NCBI GenBank assembly: GCA_964638155.1
Contig: CAZWYI010000009.1
Span: 4,249-68,248 of the forward strand
Reading direction: 5' to 3'
DNA length: 64,000 bases
Source of the DNA: CAYZTD01 sp964638155
Lineage (GTDB): Archaea > Thermoplasmatota > E2 > DHVEG-1
In this document: one piece after another, positions 26,644 through 36,843 of the stretch
Position numbering within the stretch: position 1 is the stretch's first letter
How the letters are laid out: the number at the start of each line of letters is the position of its first letter
The notes under the pieces: generated by a model
The model's input: only the letters and a program-made list of their open reading frames with translations
Databases searched by the model: none
Told to the model about the DNA's origin: nothing
Position numbers and translations under genes: made by a program

Positions 26644-27588
26644 ATGGTGGAAAAGAAAAATAAAATCCTTAATACTCCAACCTTTTTAAAAAACATTATA
26701 TTCTCTGGACAATTGAAAAGATTTTTAATTTATCTCTCCGCTTTTATATCGGCTGTTGTTTTCCTTATTCTTGCACTTTTAGGAGCTCTCGGGATTATTT
26801 ATCCGTTGAAATTTTCTTTGGATGGTAGTAATACTATTTTTTTATTTACATGGTATGATTTTGTAATTTTTGCATTATTTTCTTCATGTGGTGTATTTGG
26901 AATTTATGAATTTTTTAGGATACAAAAGATTAGGAAAATTGACAATCGTTTTCCAGATTTTGTTCGTGATCTTGCTGAGTCCCGTAGAGCTGGTATGACC
27001 TTTACTAAAGCTATTATGAACTCTTCCAAAGGTAACTATGGTGTTCTCACTTCAGAGATAGAGAAGATAGCGAGACAGATTTCTTGGGGCAGTAGTGTGG
27101 AAACTGCTCTTTCTGCTTTCGCAAAACGTGTTAATACAAAGCTTATTAGAAGAACTATATCTCTTATCATTGAAGCTAGTCGTGGTGGTGGAAATGTTGC
27201 AGATGTTTTAGATGCAGCATCTAAAGATGCTAGAGAATTGAAGCTTCTTGATTCGGAAAGACGTGCAGGTATGCTTTCATATGTTGCAGTAATATATGTT
27301 GCTATGTTTGTATTTTTGGTAATTGTTGTTATCTTATCAAAAACTCTTATTCCTAATATGATTGGCGAAGGTGCTTCTGGTTTACAGATGGCGGCAAGTG
27401 GTGGCAGCGTTATGTCTGAGGGTGAAATATCTACTTTATTCTTTTGGGCTGCAATTATTCAGAGTAGTTTTATGGGAATTGTCGCAGGGGTATTCGAAGA
27501 AGGAAAAATTGTCTCTGGTGTTAAACATTCATTTTTCATGTTAATTATAACGTGGGCTATTTTAAAATTTATAGTAACCGGAATATGA
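26644..27588 (+). CDS. TadC/GspF-like membrane platform protein 2
   Basis: 314 residues, ATG six bases after the previous stop. Membrane helices lie near 25-50, 65-90, 215-240 and 285-312. The T2SSF domain spans about 100-200 with FPDFVRDLAESRRAGMTFTKA and the conserved SRGGGNVADVLDAAS. It pairs with the product at 25762 to form the platform of the filament/secretion machine. The next gene, a Hint-containing pilin-like protein, begins four bases after its stop, so the machine and its likely substrates are translated from one message. Confidence 0.88.
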   Translation: MVEKKNKILNTPTFLKNIIFSGQLKRFLIYLSAFISAVVFLILALLGALGIIYPLKFSLDGSNTIFLFTWYDFVIFALFSSCGVFGIYEFFRIQKIRKIDNRFPDFVRDLAESRRAGMTFTKAIMNSSKGNYGVLTSEIEKIARQISWGSSVETALSAFAKRVNTKLIRRTISLIIEASRGGGNVADVLDAASKDARELKLLDSERRAGMLSYVAVIYVAMFVFLVIVVILSKTLIPNMIGEGASGLQMAASGGSVMSEGEISTLFFWAAIIQSSFMGIVAGVFEEGKIVSGVKHSFFMLIITWAILKFIVTGI

Positions 27589-27592
27589 TATT

Positions 27593-30500
27593 ATGATAGA
27601 AATAAAAATACCAAAAAATCATGCGGTTACCTCAGTTATTTCTTATATTCTAATATTTATGCTTATTTCTACCTCTATGGCTACAATTTTTTTGTATGCT
27701 GTTCCAGAGATTGAAAGACGTAAATCTCAGTCTGAAGTTGAATCTTCAGCTAGAGAATTCATTTCTTTTTATAATGATATACTAAACTCAAAATCTTTAG
27801 TTGGCGAAACTAGTTTTACAAAAAATCTTGATGTTAATGAAGGATATGTCTCGATTGATTCTCAATCCAACCGTTTTATTACAATGTACTCATTTGATGA
27901 GGACTATGATTTTAACGTATCAGATTTAGGTGTTGATGATGGTAACGACAAAGATATTACAATCAATATGAGCAAGGGCGAATTAGATTCTGTAAAATTT
28001 TTCTGGTGTAATAACACTTGTTTTTTAGCGGGAACAAAAATATCTATGGCAGATGGTAGTTATAAAAATATTGAAGATATCAAAAGCGGAGATATTGTTT
28101 TATCTTATAATTTGAATAAAAAAGAATTTGTAGAAAGTAGAGTTGAAAAGCTACTTTTATTTAATGAAGATAGAATGGATGAATATTATCTAGAGATAAA
28201 TGATAATATTTGTGTTACTCCCAACCATTATTTTTATGTTAATAATAAATGGATCAGGGCAGATCAGATTAAAATGGGGGATTTAATCCTCAATCATCAT
28301 TTGAAAGGAATTAAAGTAGATTCTATTGAAAAAGTATATAGCAAAAGTGTCACCTATGATTTAAAACTCGAGTCATATAATACATATTTTTCTGAAACTT
28401 TTTTAGTTAAAAGCGATGTGGAAAGTAATATTGTTAGCTTTACCAAGACTAAAAAAGAAAATAATGATTTTTTCCCTACGTTTTTTAATATGTTTTTTGA
28501 TATTTACTGTTCAAATTTCATTAATACTTACAAACCAGAGAAAGTTGAAAAAAAGACAGTTCCACATGCTGAAGAGAAAATTGAACCTGTTGGATTCACT
28601 TGTTTTCCCCCTGGAACTATGATTACGATGGCAGATGGTAGCAGTAAAAGAATTGAGGAGGTTAAAGCAGGAGATAAGGTTTTATCGTATGATATTTTAA
28701 ATAAAAAATATGTGGTTGAGACTGCTATTGATATAGAAGAACCAATTAGAGAAGGTGTCTATGACATTAATGAAGGGCTTGTTAGCCCAACTTGTGATCA
28801 TCCTTTGTATGTACGCAAACCTGATGGCCGCGAGGGTTGGGCTGCAGTTGATCCTATTTATTGTATGAAAGTTCATCCATTTTTGAATGATATTTTACCA
28901 CTTGAAATAGGTGATAGGTTATTTACGATAGATGGGAAATGGATTAAAATTAGATCAATTGATTTTAGGAAAGGACCTATTAAAGTTTATACCTTAGATG
29001 TTAGAGGTACAAATAATTTTTTTGCTAATGAAACACTTGCTCACAACACTTGTATTTGCTTAATGCCTGAAACTCCTATTAATATGGCTGATGGAACTTA
29101 CAAACTTATTAAAGAAATTGGGATAGGGGATTTGGTAAAAGTATTTGATGAAAAAACAAAACAGATAAAAACTGCTGAGGTTAAAAAAACCCAATGTGTT
29201 TGGCATGAAAATGTTTATGAGATATATATAGATAATGGAAGAATGTTACGTGCTACTGCTAATCATCCCTTTTACACGAAAGGAAAAAGTTGGGCTACAA
29301 TAAGTGGCGAGGATGAACTTGGTGTGGGTGCTGGTAAACTTTGTGTTGGTGACTATCTATATCAACTTAATGAGGATGATTCTCTTGGTTGGGTTGAAGT
29401 TGTTGATATAATTCCCTTTCCTGGTCGGTATCGTACTTATAATTTTGTTGACATGGATTATAAGACATTTATTGCAAATGATATAATTACACATAACTCA
29501 CCAGAGCCAACTATTGAACCAACTTTTACAACTACTACCACTTTTACCACTACTTCAACTTCTACAAGTACTAGTACAACAATATCAACTACCTCTTCAA
29601 CATCTACAATTACTACCACTTCGACTTCGACTTCAACTACTACTTCTACTTATATACCAGTTATATCTAATCCTGTGCCATATGATGATGATTATGACGT
29701 AAACATTGAACCAACTACTCCTCTAAGTGTTGATGTATATGATGGAGATGGGGAGAGTTTAGATGTTGATTTTTATAATAATGAGAATCACATTCCAATA
29801 GATTCCAAAACTGTTTCTGGTAGTGGATCGGCAGAAATAAACTGGGATAACCTTGATTTTTATACTACCTATTCATGGTATGTTAACGTTTCTGATGGTC
29901 ATGTTACTGTCAAAGGAGGTCCATGGACCTTTGAAACAGAAAAAAATACTAATGATCCTCCATATGGCTTGGGTATTTCTCCAAAGATTTCTTATGATAA
30001 ATACTATAACAATACAGAATACTTTTTTAGGGTAAGTGGAAGTGACTACGAGGGAGATAAATTAGATTTTAATATTTCCTGGGGTGATGGCACATATAGT
30101 GTCTGGAATGAATCAGATATTTTTGTTTCTTCTTCTAAAGAGTATTCTCATATTTGGTCAGAACCAGGTGTTTATGATATAAGAGTAAAATCAAGAGATG
30201 ATAATAGTACAGATAGCAAGATAAGCCCTTGGTCTGATCTTTTTTCTGTTAATGTTCTATCCTATGATATTAGCCCATTTGATAAATTATCAACAAAAAC
30301 TCAAAATGAAGAAAATACTCTTCAGGAAAATCCTTGGTCTATTGATGCTGATTATGATTTAAATGATACTGTGTGTATTAATCTCTATAATGATGATTTT
30401 CCAGAAAATTGTGGAGATTTTGTTAAAGGAAAAATTCCATTCGGTCAAATCTGGATCTTTGACTTGGGAAAAATAGAACATGCTTCTTATGGCTCAGATG

Positions 30501-30916
30501 CATATAAAACAATATTTGAAAATGGTGGAATAATAAAGGCAAACAACTATGGTTCTTATGTATCTGATTTTTCAAATATCCATAAAAATAATCATGATCT
30601 AATGTTAAAGGTTACAATGATCAGAGAGGGGGATATAGTACTTGGCAGTGGGCCTGGAACCTATAAACTCAAATATGAGCCAAATAGTCTGTTTATTAGA
30701 AACAGTTTTGATCCAAATGTCTATAATTTAAAAATAAAAATAAATGGAGATAACTCAGATACTTGGTCTGATTACTTTACTAGTCCTATCAGAAAGTATA
30801 AGTTTGAAAAACAAGCTGATACATATGATGAGACACTTATTTATAAAAAAGGTAAATCCACGCGTTTAACGTTTACAAGTGTAATGATGGAAATTCAAAT
30901 TGATTCAATAACATAA
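27593..30916 (+). CDS. pilin-like surface protein with three tandem Hint domains
   Basis: 1107 residues. The N-terminus (KNHA, then VTSVISYILIFMLISTSMA) is an archaeal type IV pilin signal and hydrophobic stem. Three Hint modules follow: C143 to about 280 (CFLAGTKISMADGS; TPNH in block B; no terminal His-Asn), C337 to N485 (CFPPGTMI; TCDH; ends HNT) and C489 to N635 (ANHPFY; ends HNS). A Thr/Ser-only linker (about 640-688) leads to a fibronectin-III-like (about 690-790) and a PKD-like (about 795-885) domain and a C-terminal domain. Hint domains cut or ligate polypeptides autocatalytically. No homing endonuclease is inserted. It is probably exported by the adjacent machine; the processing outcome is inference. 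Confidence 0.88.
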   Translation: MIEIKIPKNHAVTSVISYILIFMLISTSMATIFLYAVPEIERRKSQSEVESSAREFISFYNDILNSKSLVGETSFTKNLDVNEGYVSIDSQSNRFITMYSFDEDYDFNVSDLGVDDGNDKDITINMSKGELDSVKFFWCNNTCFLAGTKISMADGSYKNIEDIKSGDIVLSYNLNKKEFVESRVEKLLLFNEDRMDEYYLEINDNICVTPNHYFYVNNKWIRADQIKMGDLILNHHLKGIKVDSIEKVYSKSVTYDLKLESYNTYFSETFLVKSDVESNIVSFTKTKKENNDFFPTFFNMFFDIYCSNFINTYKPEKVEKKTVPHAEEKIEPVGFTCFPPGTMITMADGSSKRIEEVKAGDKVLSYDILNKKYVVETAIDIEEPIREGVYDINEGLVSPTCDHPLYVRKPDGREGWAAVDPIYCMKVHPFLNDILPLEIGDRLFTIDGKWIKIRSIDFRKGPIKVYTLDVRGTNNFFANETLAHNTCICLMPETPINMADGTYKLIKEIGIGDLVKVFDEKTKQIKTAEVKKTQCVWHENVYEIYIDNGRMLRATANHPFYTKGKSWATISGEDELGVGAGKLCVGDYLYQLNEDDSLGWVEVVDIIPFPGRYRTYNFVDMDYKTFIANDIITHNSPEPTIEPTFTTTTTFTTTSTSTSTSTTISTTSSTSTITTTSTSTSTTTSTYIPVISNPVPYDDDYDVNIEPTTPLSVDVYDGDGESLDVDFYNNENHIPIDSKTVSGSGSAEINWDNLDFYTTYSWYVNVSDGHVTVKGGPWTFETEKNTNDPPYGLGISPKISYDKYYNNTEYFFRVSGSDYEGDKLDFNISWGDGTYSVWNESDIFVSSSKEYSHIWSEPGVYDIRVKSRDDNSTDSKISPWSDLFSVNVLSYDISPFDKLSTKTQNEENTLQENPWSIDADYDLNDTVCINLYNDDFPENCGDFVKGKIPFGQIWIFDLGKIEHASYGSDAYKTIFENGGIIKANNYGSYVSDFSNIHKNNHDLMLKVTMIREGDIVLGSGPGTYKLKYEPNSLFIRNSFDPNVYNLKIKINGDNSDTWSDYFTSPIRKYKFEKQADTYDETLIYKKGKSTRLTFTSVMMEIQIDSIT
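28031..28108 (+). repeat. 78-bp tract shared with a Hint module 10 kb downstream
   Basis: Matches 38116-38193 at 77 of 78 positions by eye. It encodes the conserved N-terminal strand of the Hint fold (GTKISMADGSYKNIE). The flanking parts of the two Hint modules are much less alike. Confidence 0.8.
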
Positions 30917-30983
30917 GATAAATGCTAAAATGCACTCTAAATAATAAAATAGTTTGAATTAGGGTAGTTTGAGGAGAGAATAT

Positions 30984-33824
30984 ATGTTAAAGTTAGATAG
31001 ATATGGTGTAAGTTCTGTTGTATCTGTAATTTTAGTAGTTGGCATAGTCGTAAGTAGCTCAGCTGTAATTCTTGCATGGGGTTTACCATATATAGAAGAA
31101 AACAAAATGAACAATCAATTAGAAAATTCAAAAGCTAGTTTTGAAATAATGGATAACACTATTTCTAATCTTATTGTTGATGGTGTAGGTTCAATAGGAA
31201 ACGGTGGTTTCTCTTCAATTGAGGATAAAAGTAATATTAATGTCGATTCAAAAGGTGGTAAACTTATAATCAAATATAATTTCAATGAATCATACGATTT
31301 TGAGATAGATGGTTTAGGTGATGAAAAAGATCGTTTTAATATAAAAATGAAAAATCAAGTTGTAAATAATTGGCATAAAAATGACTGGGAGTATAGAAGA
31401 AAGATTGTTATAGATAAAGATAAGGTTGATGGTAATTTTAATGATTTTCCTGTTATGATTCGGTGTTTAGATATTCAGGCATACCAGGCAGATGGTGGAG
31501 ATATTTTATTTACAGATGAAAGTGGGAATGAACTTAATCATGAAATTGAATATTATAACAAAGATGATCAAGATCTTTATGCATGGGTAAGTGCTGATTT
31601 AAGTGCTGATACTGACACTATTTTATATATGTATTATTATAATCCCTTACTTGATCCAAATGTTAATAAATGGAACATTGAAGATACATGGGATAATAAT
31701 TTTGTCATGGTTCAACATTTAAATGAATCTATAGGCACACACTTTGATTCAACAAATAATAATTATGATGGAACTGCTAGCGTTTCGAATCAAGATGCGG
31801 AATCTATTGATGGAGCAGATGCTTTTGATAGTAGTAATAATGATAATGTAATTGTTAGTCCAACTAATACAGGTATTACAACAGGAAATTTCACTGTAAG
31901 TTTTTGGATGAAACCTAGATCTGCAAATTCTAGGTCAATTCCTTTTAGTTTTGGTTCAAATAGTGACAACAGATGCGTTTATTATGAATGGGCAGATGGT
32001 GATCAAAAGATCAAACAGGGATGGTGGGGTGATAATGGTGTTACAAGTAGTTCATCTCTTGGTTTGAACACCTGGCATTTTGTTACAGGATCTTATAACG
32101 AGGATGATGATAAAAGTGAACTCTATATTAACGGATCTTTTGTAAGTAATAGTAACTATGCAAATTCCGATTTAGGAAATGATCATATATCTATAGGATA
32201 CATTGACGGAGGAGGTAGTTATTTTGATGGTATTCTTGATGAGGTACGAATTTCGAATGTTGACAGAGGTGCAAATTGGATTAACACTAGTTTTAACTCC
32301 ATGCGTTTTGGTCAATTTTATACTTTTGAAGAAGCTGTTAGAAGAGAAGGTTATCTTTTGTTAAAAACTTCAGATATCTATAGGCTAGATCCTGAAGCTG
32401 AAGTCGAAAAAACAGATAGCTATACAAGCTATAGGGAAATATATGAGTGGAATAAATGTGCTCAAGAGTTTACTGTACCATCTTTTGGGGGTGGTACTGG
32501 TACAGCTAATCTGGTCAATATATCTTTATATTTGTCAAAGACGGGAAAGATAGATTCAGAATTACAGGTGAGCATATTTAAAGATGTCGATGCAGATGAC
32601 TTTCCTGATGATGAGGTATTGGGGTCACAAGTAAAAATAAATCCAAATAATCTTTCCTATGAATACGAGTGGTATGACATCGGGTTTTCATCTCCAATTT
32701 CTCTTAATGAAGGTAATAATTATTTTATAAGATTAAATACCAGCGGAGGAGATTATGCAAATTTTTATAGATGGCAGATGCATAATAAACCTGGTTTCTT
32801 TGAAGGTGATATTAACGCTTCTGAATATTGCCAAATCACATCACCATCTACATGGAAATACATTGAAAATATGAATTTTAGCTATAGAACTATTTTTAAT
32901 GATAATCTTCCACCTAGTATTAGCTATAATGGTAATAATAATTTTTATACAGGTATAAACTATACTTTCAATCTGTCTACAATAGATTCAGAAGGAGATT
33001 CAAAGAGCATATATATTGACTGGGGAGATGGTTCATTTACAAAATGGCAGGATTTATCAAGTGATCCTTATCATTTATGGGTTGAACCAGGTACCTATGA
33101 CGTATCTTTTACAGTGAAGGACGAATATGCAAATATAAATGAGACAGATTATTCTGTAGAATTTAATATTATAGAAAGAGTAAAAATTCCCTTGGATTTA
33201 AAATATTCTAATGATCCAATTGAAGGGAGTATTACACATAATTCAAATGGGATAGATGAGATAAAAACTGAGAATGGTGATGATCTAACAGGATCTCTAC
33301 TGATAGATTTATTCACATATTCATCATCAGTTCCTATAGCAAGAATATGGGTATTTGATCTAGGATGTATCTCACATGAAGCACATTACAGTACGGGCAA
33401 TATAAAAACCTATTTAGAAAATGGTGCTGTTATCACAAAAAAAGATGATGATGAGCGGTTAATTAATGATCCCTGTTTTTATGTTACAGATAATGCAATT
33501 GCTTTTAGAGTAATCCAGATAAAAGAGGACAGTATAAGTAGTGCCTCAGGATCATCTAACTTCAATGCAAAACTAAAAATATTAAATAACCTTCGTAGGG
33601 AAGAGCCAACGAAGTATCTAGACTATTATTATGAATCCTATATTCATAATTTAAGTTTGAGTTTTTATGGTAAAAATTCTGATGTATGGGTTGATTACTT
33701 CCAAAATGTCCATAATTTTAGCTATAGCTCAAATTATCCAAATACTGTTATATATCCTGATAACGGTAAAAAATTAATTCTTGATAGTTCTGTTGTAAAG
33801 GCAGATATAAATTTTGGAGGGTGA
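30984..33824 (+). CDS. pilin-like surface protein with DUF2341 and LamG-like domains
   Basis: 946 residues. ATG 30984 follows GAGGAGAG; a TTG at 30969 is unlikely because it overlaps that site. The N-terminus RYGVSSVVSVILVVGIVV is a typical archaeal pilin H-domain. Residues about 130-215 are DUF2341-like (YRRKIVIDKD, NDFPVMIRC). Residues about 240-435 are a concanavalin/LamG-like fold (GNFTVSFWMKPRS, FDGILDEVRIS). A PKD-like module (DWGDGSFTKW, LWVEPGTYDVSF) lies at about 675-725 and a C-terminal domain shared in style with the 27593 product (ARIWVFDLG) follows. Likely a binding subunit or adhesin carried by the filament. No Hint domain. Confidence 0.85.
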   Translation: MLKLDRYGVSSVVSVILVVGIVVSSSAVILAWGLPYIEENKMNNQLENSKASFEIMDNTISNLIVDGVGSIGNGGFSSIEDKSNINVDSKGGKLIIKYNFNESYDFEIDGLGDEKDRFNIKMKNQVVNNWHKNDWEYRRKIVIDKDKVDGNFNDFPVMIRCLDIQAYQADGGDILFTDESGNELNHEIEYYNKDDQDLYAWVSADLSADTDTILYMYYYNPLLDPNVNKWNIEDTWDNNFVMVQHLNESIGTHFDSTNNNYDGTASVSNQDAESIDGADAFDSSNNDNVIVSPTNTGITTGNFTVSFWMKPRSANSRSIPFSFGSNSDNRCVYYEWADGDQKIKQGWWGDNGVTSSSSLGLNTWHFVTGSYNEDDDKSELYINGSFVSNSNYANSDLGNDHISIGYIDGGGSYFDGILDEVRISNVDRGANWINTSFNSMRFGQFYTFEEAVRREGYLLLKTSDIYRLDPEAEVEKTDSYTSYREIYEWNKCAQEFTVPSFGGGTGTANLVNISLYLSKTGKIDSELQVSIFKDVDADDFPDDEVLGSQVKINPNNLSYEYEWYDIGFSSPISLNEGNNYFIRLNTSGGDYANFYRWQMHNKPGFFEGDINASEYCQITSPSTWKYIENMNFSYRTIFNDNLPPSISYNGNNNFYTGINYTFNLSTIDSEGDSKSIYIDWGDGSFTKWQDLSSDPYHLWVEPGTYDVSFTVKDEYANINETDYSVEFNIIERVKIPLDLKYSNDPIEGSITHNSNGIDEIKTENGDDLTGSLLIDLFTYSSSVPIARIWVFDLGCISHEAHYSTGNIKTYLENGAVITKKDDDERLINDPCFYVTDNAIAFRVIQIKEDSISSASGSSNFNAKLKILNNLRREEPTKYLDYYYESYIHNLSLSFYGKNSDVWVDYFQNVHNFSYSSNYPNTVIYPDNGKKLILDSSVVKADINFGG

Positions 33825-33830
33825 AAACTT

Positions 33831-35756
33831 TTGAGAAACTGTTTTTTTAAAAACAATTATGCTGTTTCGCAAGTTGTAGGATATATCTTTTCTTTATCTT
33901 TAATTGGTATAGTTGTTACAAGTTCTATTGTTTTAACAAATGACTATTTAGATAGAAATATCAAAAGTGCTGCTGAAATATATGCTGAAAATCTAGCAGG
34001 GCAAATTGCTGAATCTATAATAGAAGTTGGTTTAATTAAAAATCAGTTTCCAAATGCTAACTATTCCACGTCCATAGATTTGCCTTCGACGTTGATGGAC
34101 AGATATAACTATTTAGTTGATATATCAGGCTCTTATGTTTATATAAATACTACCGATGGTGGTTTAAGTGTTAAAAAACCATTGTATAATCTTTCAAAAA
34201 AGATTTACATGGATGTCTCTGGTTCAGTATATGGTAGTGAAGGAAAAATTAAAATTTTTTGTAATGAATCTGAATATATCTACAGAATTGATTTTTGTAA
34301 TAAAACATCTATTGGTGCAGATGGATATATTCGTGTAACTGAGGATTGTGATGATGGTTCTACACCTGGTTGGCATGAGAATGGTAGGAAATATAGAATT
34401 CCAATAAAAATTACTATCCCTGATAGTATGCCTTCTCTATCAAACTATCAGGTTTTAATACAACTAAATGATAAGAATTTTGTTCATTCGCTTGCTAATT
34501 CGAATGGTTCTGATTTAAGATTTATTAATGATACCGGCCAACACTTAAGCTACTGGATTGAAAATTGGTATTCAGATGAGACTCATACTTCAAGAATTTG
34601 GTTGAATGTTACACATATACCTCAAGACACTGGTACTGCTGTTTATATGTACTTTGGTAATTCTAGTGCTAATTATCCTTTTGAATATGGAGGAGAAAAA
34701 ACCTTTGTTTTTTTTGAAGATTTTAATGATGAATTTTTAGATAAAAATAAATTTAAAGTCTACGGTGAGGTGTCTATTGTCAATGGTACTCTCTGTTTGA
34801 ATAATGAGTCATCTGTATCTGTAAGACGATCTGAGGATATTCTTGATTTTGAAAATAATCCATATATCATTGAAACAAAGGCAAAGGCTGTAGGTGAAAA
34901 TTACCGCGAAGCAAGTATGTTTGCTAAAAGCGATGGTACTTTACCTCCATATGAATCTGGTACGCTTTTTACCTCTGGAAGTTTTTCTAATATTAGAAAA
35001 AACCTTGCACTTATAAATAATAGAATAAGTTCTGAGCCGGTTGCAAATTCCACACTTGAAATGAAAGATTCCATTTGGTATAGACTAAGTCATATCATTA
35101 ATTACTCTGCTGATTTTGTTGCTAGATATAAATATTCTACTTTTTCAGTTGAGGATTGCGTAGGTTCAGATACATTTCTATCATCTAATGGTTACTTTGG
35201 TTTGTGTATATCAGAGGAGAAAGATGCCAAAAGTTATTTTGACTGGTTATATGTTAGAAAGTTTGCTGAGAAGACAGGTACTCTTTCAGAGGTTACAGTT
35301 GAAAATATTCGGCCTACTGCAAAAATATATGGTATTGAATCCAAAGATTATTTCGAATGGGATGATACTTCTAACTTGGAGGCGGTTTTTAGAGATGATT
35401 CAAAAATATCTGGTGATTTCATACGTACTACTGATGGTAGTTCTGAAGTTTTTAAAATTAAAGGATTAGATACTACTGAAAAGTATAGTCTTACTTTTAC
35501 TGTTGGCGATAAAAAAGGTTCATCTGATCCAAATTTTCTTGTTGATAATATGCAAATTAGCGTGGAAGGTAATTCTCTTCCAGAGATTAATTGTGAAACA
35601 GAGAAACCATATAAAACTGTGTGGACAAACGATGTTTCAGTATCTGGTGATTTAGAAATTGAATTTAAAGACTTAGATTCTTCAAATGAATATTGGGCTA
35701 TTTGTGCATTAACTCTTGAAAAAGGAAGAAGAAAAATTAAAATAGAGGGGAGCTAA
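33831..35756 (+). CDS. pilin-like surface protein with DUF2341 domain
   Basis: 641 residues from TTG 33831, GGAGGGTG about 8 bases upstream. The N-terminus NNYAVSQVVGYIFSLSLIG matches the archaeal pilin consensus (AVSxVVGxxL). Residues about 185-290 are DUF2341-like (RIPIKITIPD, SYWIENW, AVYMYFGNS), followed by a beta-rich, lectin-like part (FFEDFNDEFLDKNKF) to about 490 and an Ig-like C-terminus. Part of a same-strand series with 6-67 bp spacing. Probably a large minor pilin or adhesin. Confidence 0.82.
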   Translation: MRNCFFKNNYAVSQVVGYIFSLSLIGIVVTSSIVLTNDYLDRNIKSAAEIYAENLAGQIAESIIEVGLIKNQFPNANYSTSIDLPSTLMDRYNYLVDISGSYVYINTTDGGLSVKKPLYNLSKKIYMDVSGSVYGSEGKIKIFCNESEYIYRIDFCNKTSIGADGYIRVTEDCDDGSTPGWHENGRKYRIPIKITIPDSMPSLSNYQVLIQLNDKNFVHSLANSNGSDLRFINDTGQHLSYWIENWYSDETHTSRIWLNVTHIPQDTGTAVYMYFGNSSANYPFEYGGEKTFVFFEDFNDEFLDKNKFKVYGEVSIVNGTLCLNNESSVSVRRSEDILDFENNPYIIETKAKAVGENYREASMFAKSDGTLPPYESGTLFTSGSFSNIRKNLALINNRISSEPVANSTLEMKDSIWYRLSHIINYSADFVARYKYSTFSVEDCVGSDTFLSSNGYFGLCISEEKDAKSYFDWLYVRKFAEKTGTLSEVTVENIRPTAKIYGIESKDYFEWDDTSNLEAVFRDDSKISGDFIRTTDGSSEVFKIKGLDTTEKYSLTFTVGDKKGSSDPNFLVDNMQISVEGNSLPEINCETEKPYKTVWTNDVSVSGDLEIEFKDLDSSNEYWAICALTLEKGRRKIKIEGS

Positions 35757-35759
35757 AAA

Positions 35760-36254
35760 ATGAGAGAAGATAATAATAACGGACAAATGCAGCTTTTGGA
35801 AGTAATTTTAGTAGCTGGAATGGTTCTTATATCTTTATTTTTTGTAAGAAGTCTTAATATCTCACTTCAAACTAGCACAGTTGAAAGAGAAAATAAATTA
35901 GAACAAATCGGCGATAGTATATTAGAAAGCCTAGCTTCCAGAGATTCTTCAAATGGGGATTATAGTGAACTTGGCTATTATATAAAATATTTTCTTGAAA
36001 CAGGGAGATTTAAGTGGGATTTTGAGGATTATATAGAATTATCATTACCCTCTGATAGTTTGTATACAATTTATATTGTTAATATGACTAATTTTTCTTT
36101 TAATCCACATAGTGGTATAGATAATCATCTAGAATATATCTATTCGCCTGATTATTGGATAGTTGAAGAGGCATGTTCTTCAAGAATTGTTGTAGTAGAT
36201 GGTTTTGTCTATGAAATCTATCTAGGCTTATGGTTTAATATTGGAGGGGCATAA
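35760..36254 (+). CDS. small pilin-like protein, NGQ type
   Basis: 164 residues. The N-terminus NNNGQMQLLEVILVAGMVLIS has a GQ motif directly before the hydrophobic stem, shared with the next gene (SGQLFL). The rest is a soluble domain with many aromatic residues and two neighbouring motifs NMTNFSFNP and YSPDYW. It starts three bases after the previous stop. Probably a minor pilin or pseudopilin. No family recognised beyond the pilin-like stem. Confidence 0.7.
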   Translation: MREDNNNGQMQLLEVILVAGMVLISLFFVRSLNISLQTSTVERENKLEQIGDSILESLASRDSSNGDYSELGYYIKYFLETGRFKWDFEDYIELSLPSDSLYTIYIVNMTNFSFNPHSGIDNHLEYIYSPDYWIVEEACSSRIVVVDGFVYEIYLGLWFNIGGA

Positions 36255-36260
36255 ATTATT

Positions 36261-36716
36261 ATGAAAATAAAATCTTTAATAAAGAGGAATTTAGATAATA
36301 ATTCTGGTCAGCTTTTTTTAATGGGTGGTGTGATTATTACACTACTTATTATTGGTCTTGCAGTTGTATCTACAAGTTTATCTGAGGTTACAACTGAATA
36401 TAAAAAAGAAAATTATCTCCGGGATGAATATGTTAATATTAGAAACGAGTTTGGTGTAGCTCTTCAGGATAGAATCGAGAGTAAATTTAATTATGTTTTC
36501 CTTGGAAATGACCAAATAATTCAGACTTATTTTGAAAAAATTCGAGATGAGTTTGTTTTTGTTGAAAAGTTGCATGGCTATAATTTTAATGCAGAGTATG
36601 TTGATTGTTTTTACACCACAGGTGATAAAGTTGAATCGGTTTCTATCAAACTTATATTGAGTAATGGGGAAGACTCTGTTTCTGAGATTGTAAATTATGA
36701 TATATCAGGTGTTTAA
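36261..36716 (+). CDS. small pilin-like protein, SGQ type
   Basis: 151 residues. NNSGQLFLMGGVIITLLIIGLA forms a pilin-like stem with the same GQ motif as the previous product. The remaining 110 residues are helical, then beta-rich and acidic. Six bases after the previous gene. This pair may form a pseudopilin complex at the filament base or tip; that is inference from the stem pattern and gene order. Confidence 0.7.
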   Translation: MKIKSLIKRNLDNNSGQLFLMGGVIITLLIIGLAVVSTSLSEVTTEYKKENYLRDEYVNIRNEFGVALQDRIESKFNYVFLGNDQIIQTYFEKIRDEFVFVEKLHGYNFNAEYVDCFYTTGDKVESVSIKLILSNGEDSVSEIVNYDISGV

Positions 36717-36843
36717 ATTATGTCATTAAGGTTAAATTACACAATAGGTTTAAGTAGTAGTGTTTACAAGATATTACATGCACATCTGTAATTAAGATAA
36801 ATTATAAAAATAAGAAATAATATATATAAAAGGTGGTATTAAA

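Noticed and set aside
29516..29655. Short ACT/TCT-rich DNA repeats
   Set aside because: They encode the Thr/Ser linker of the Hint protein and are explained by coding for low-complexity sequence.
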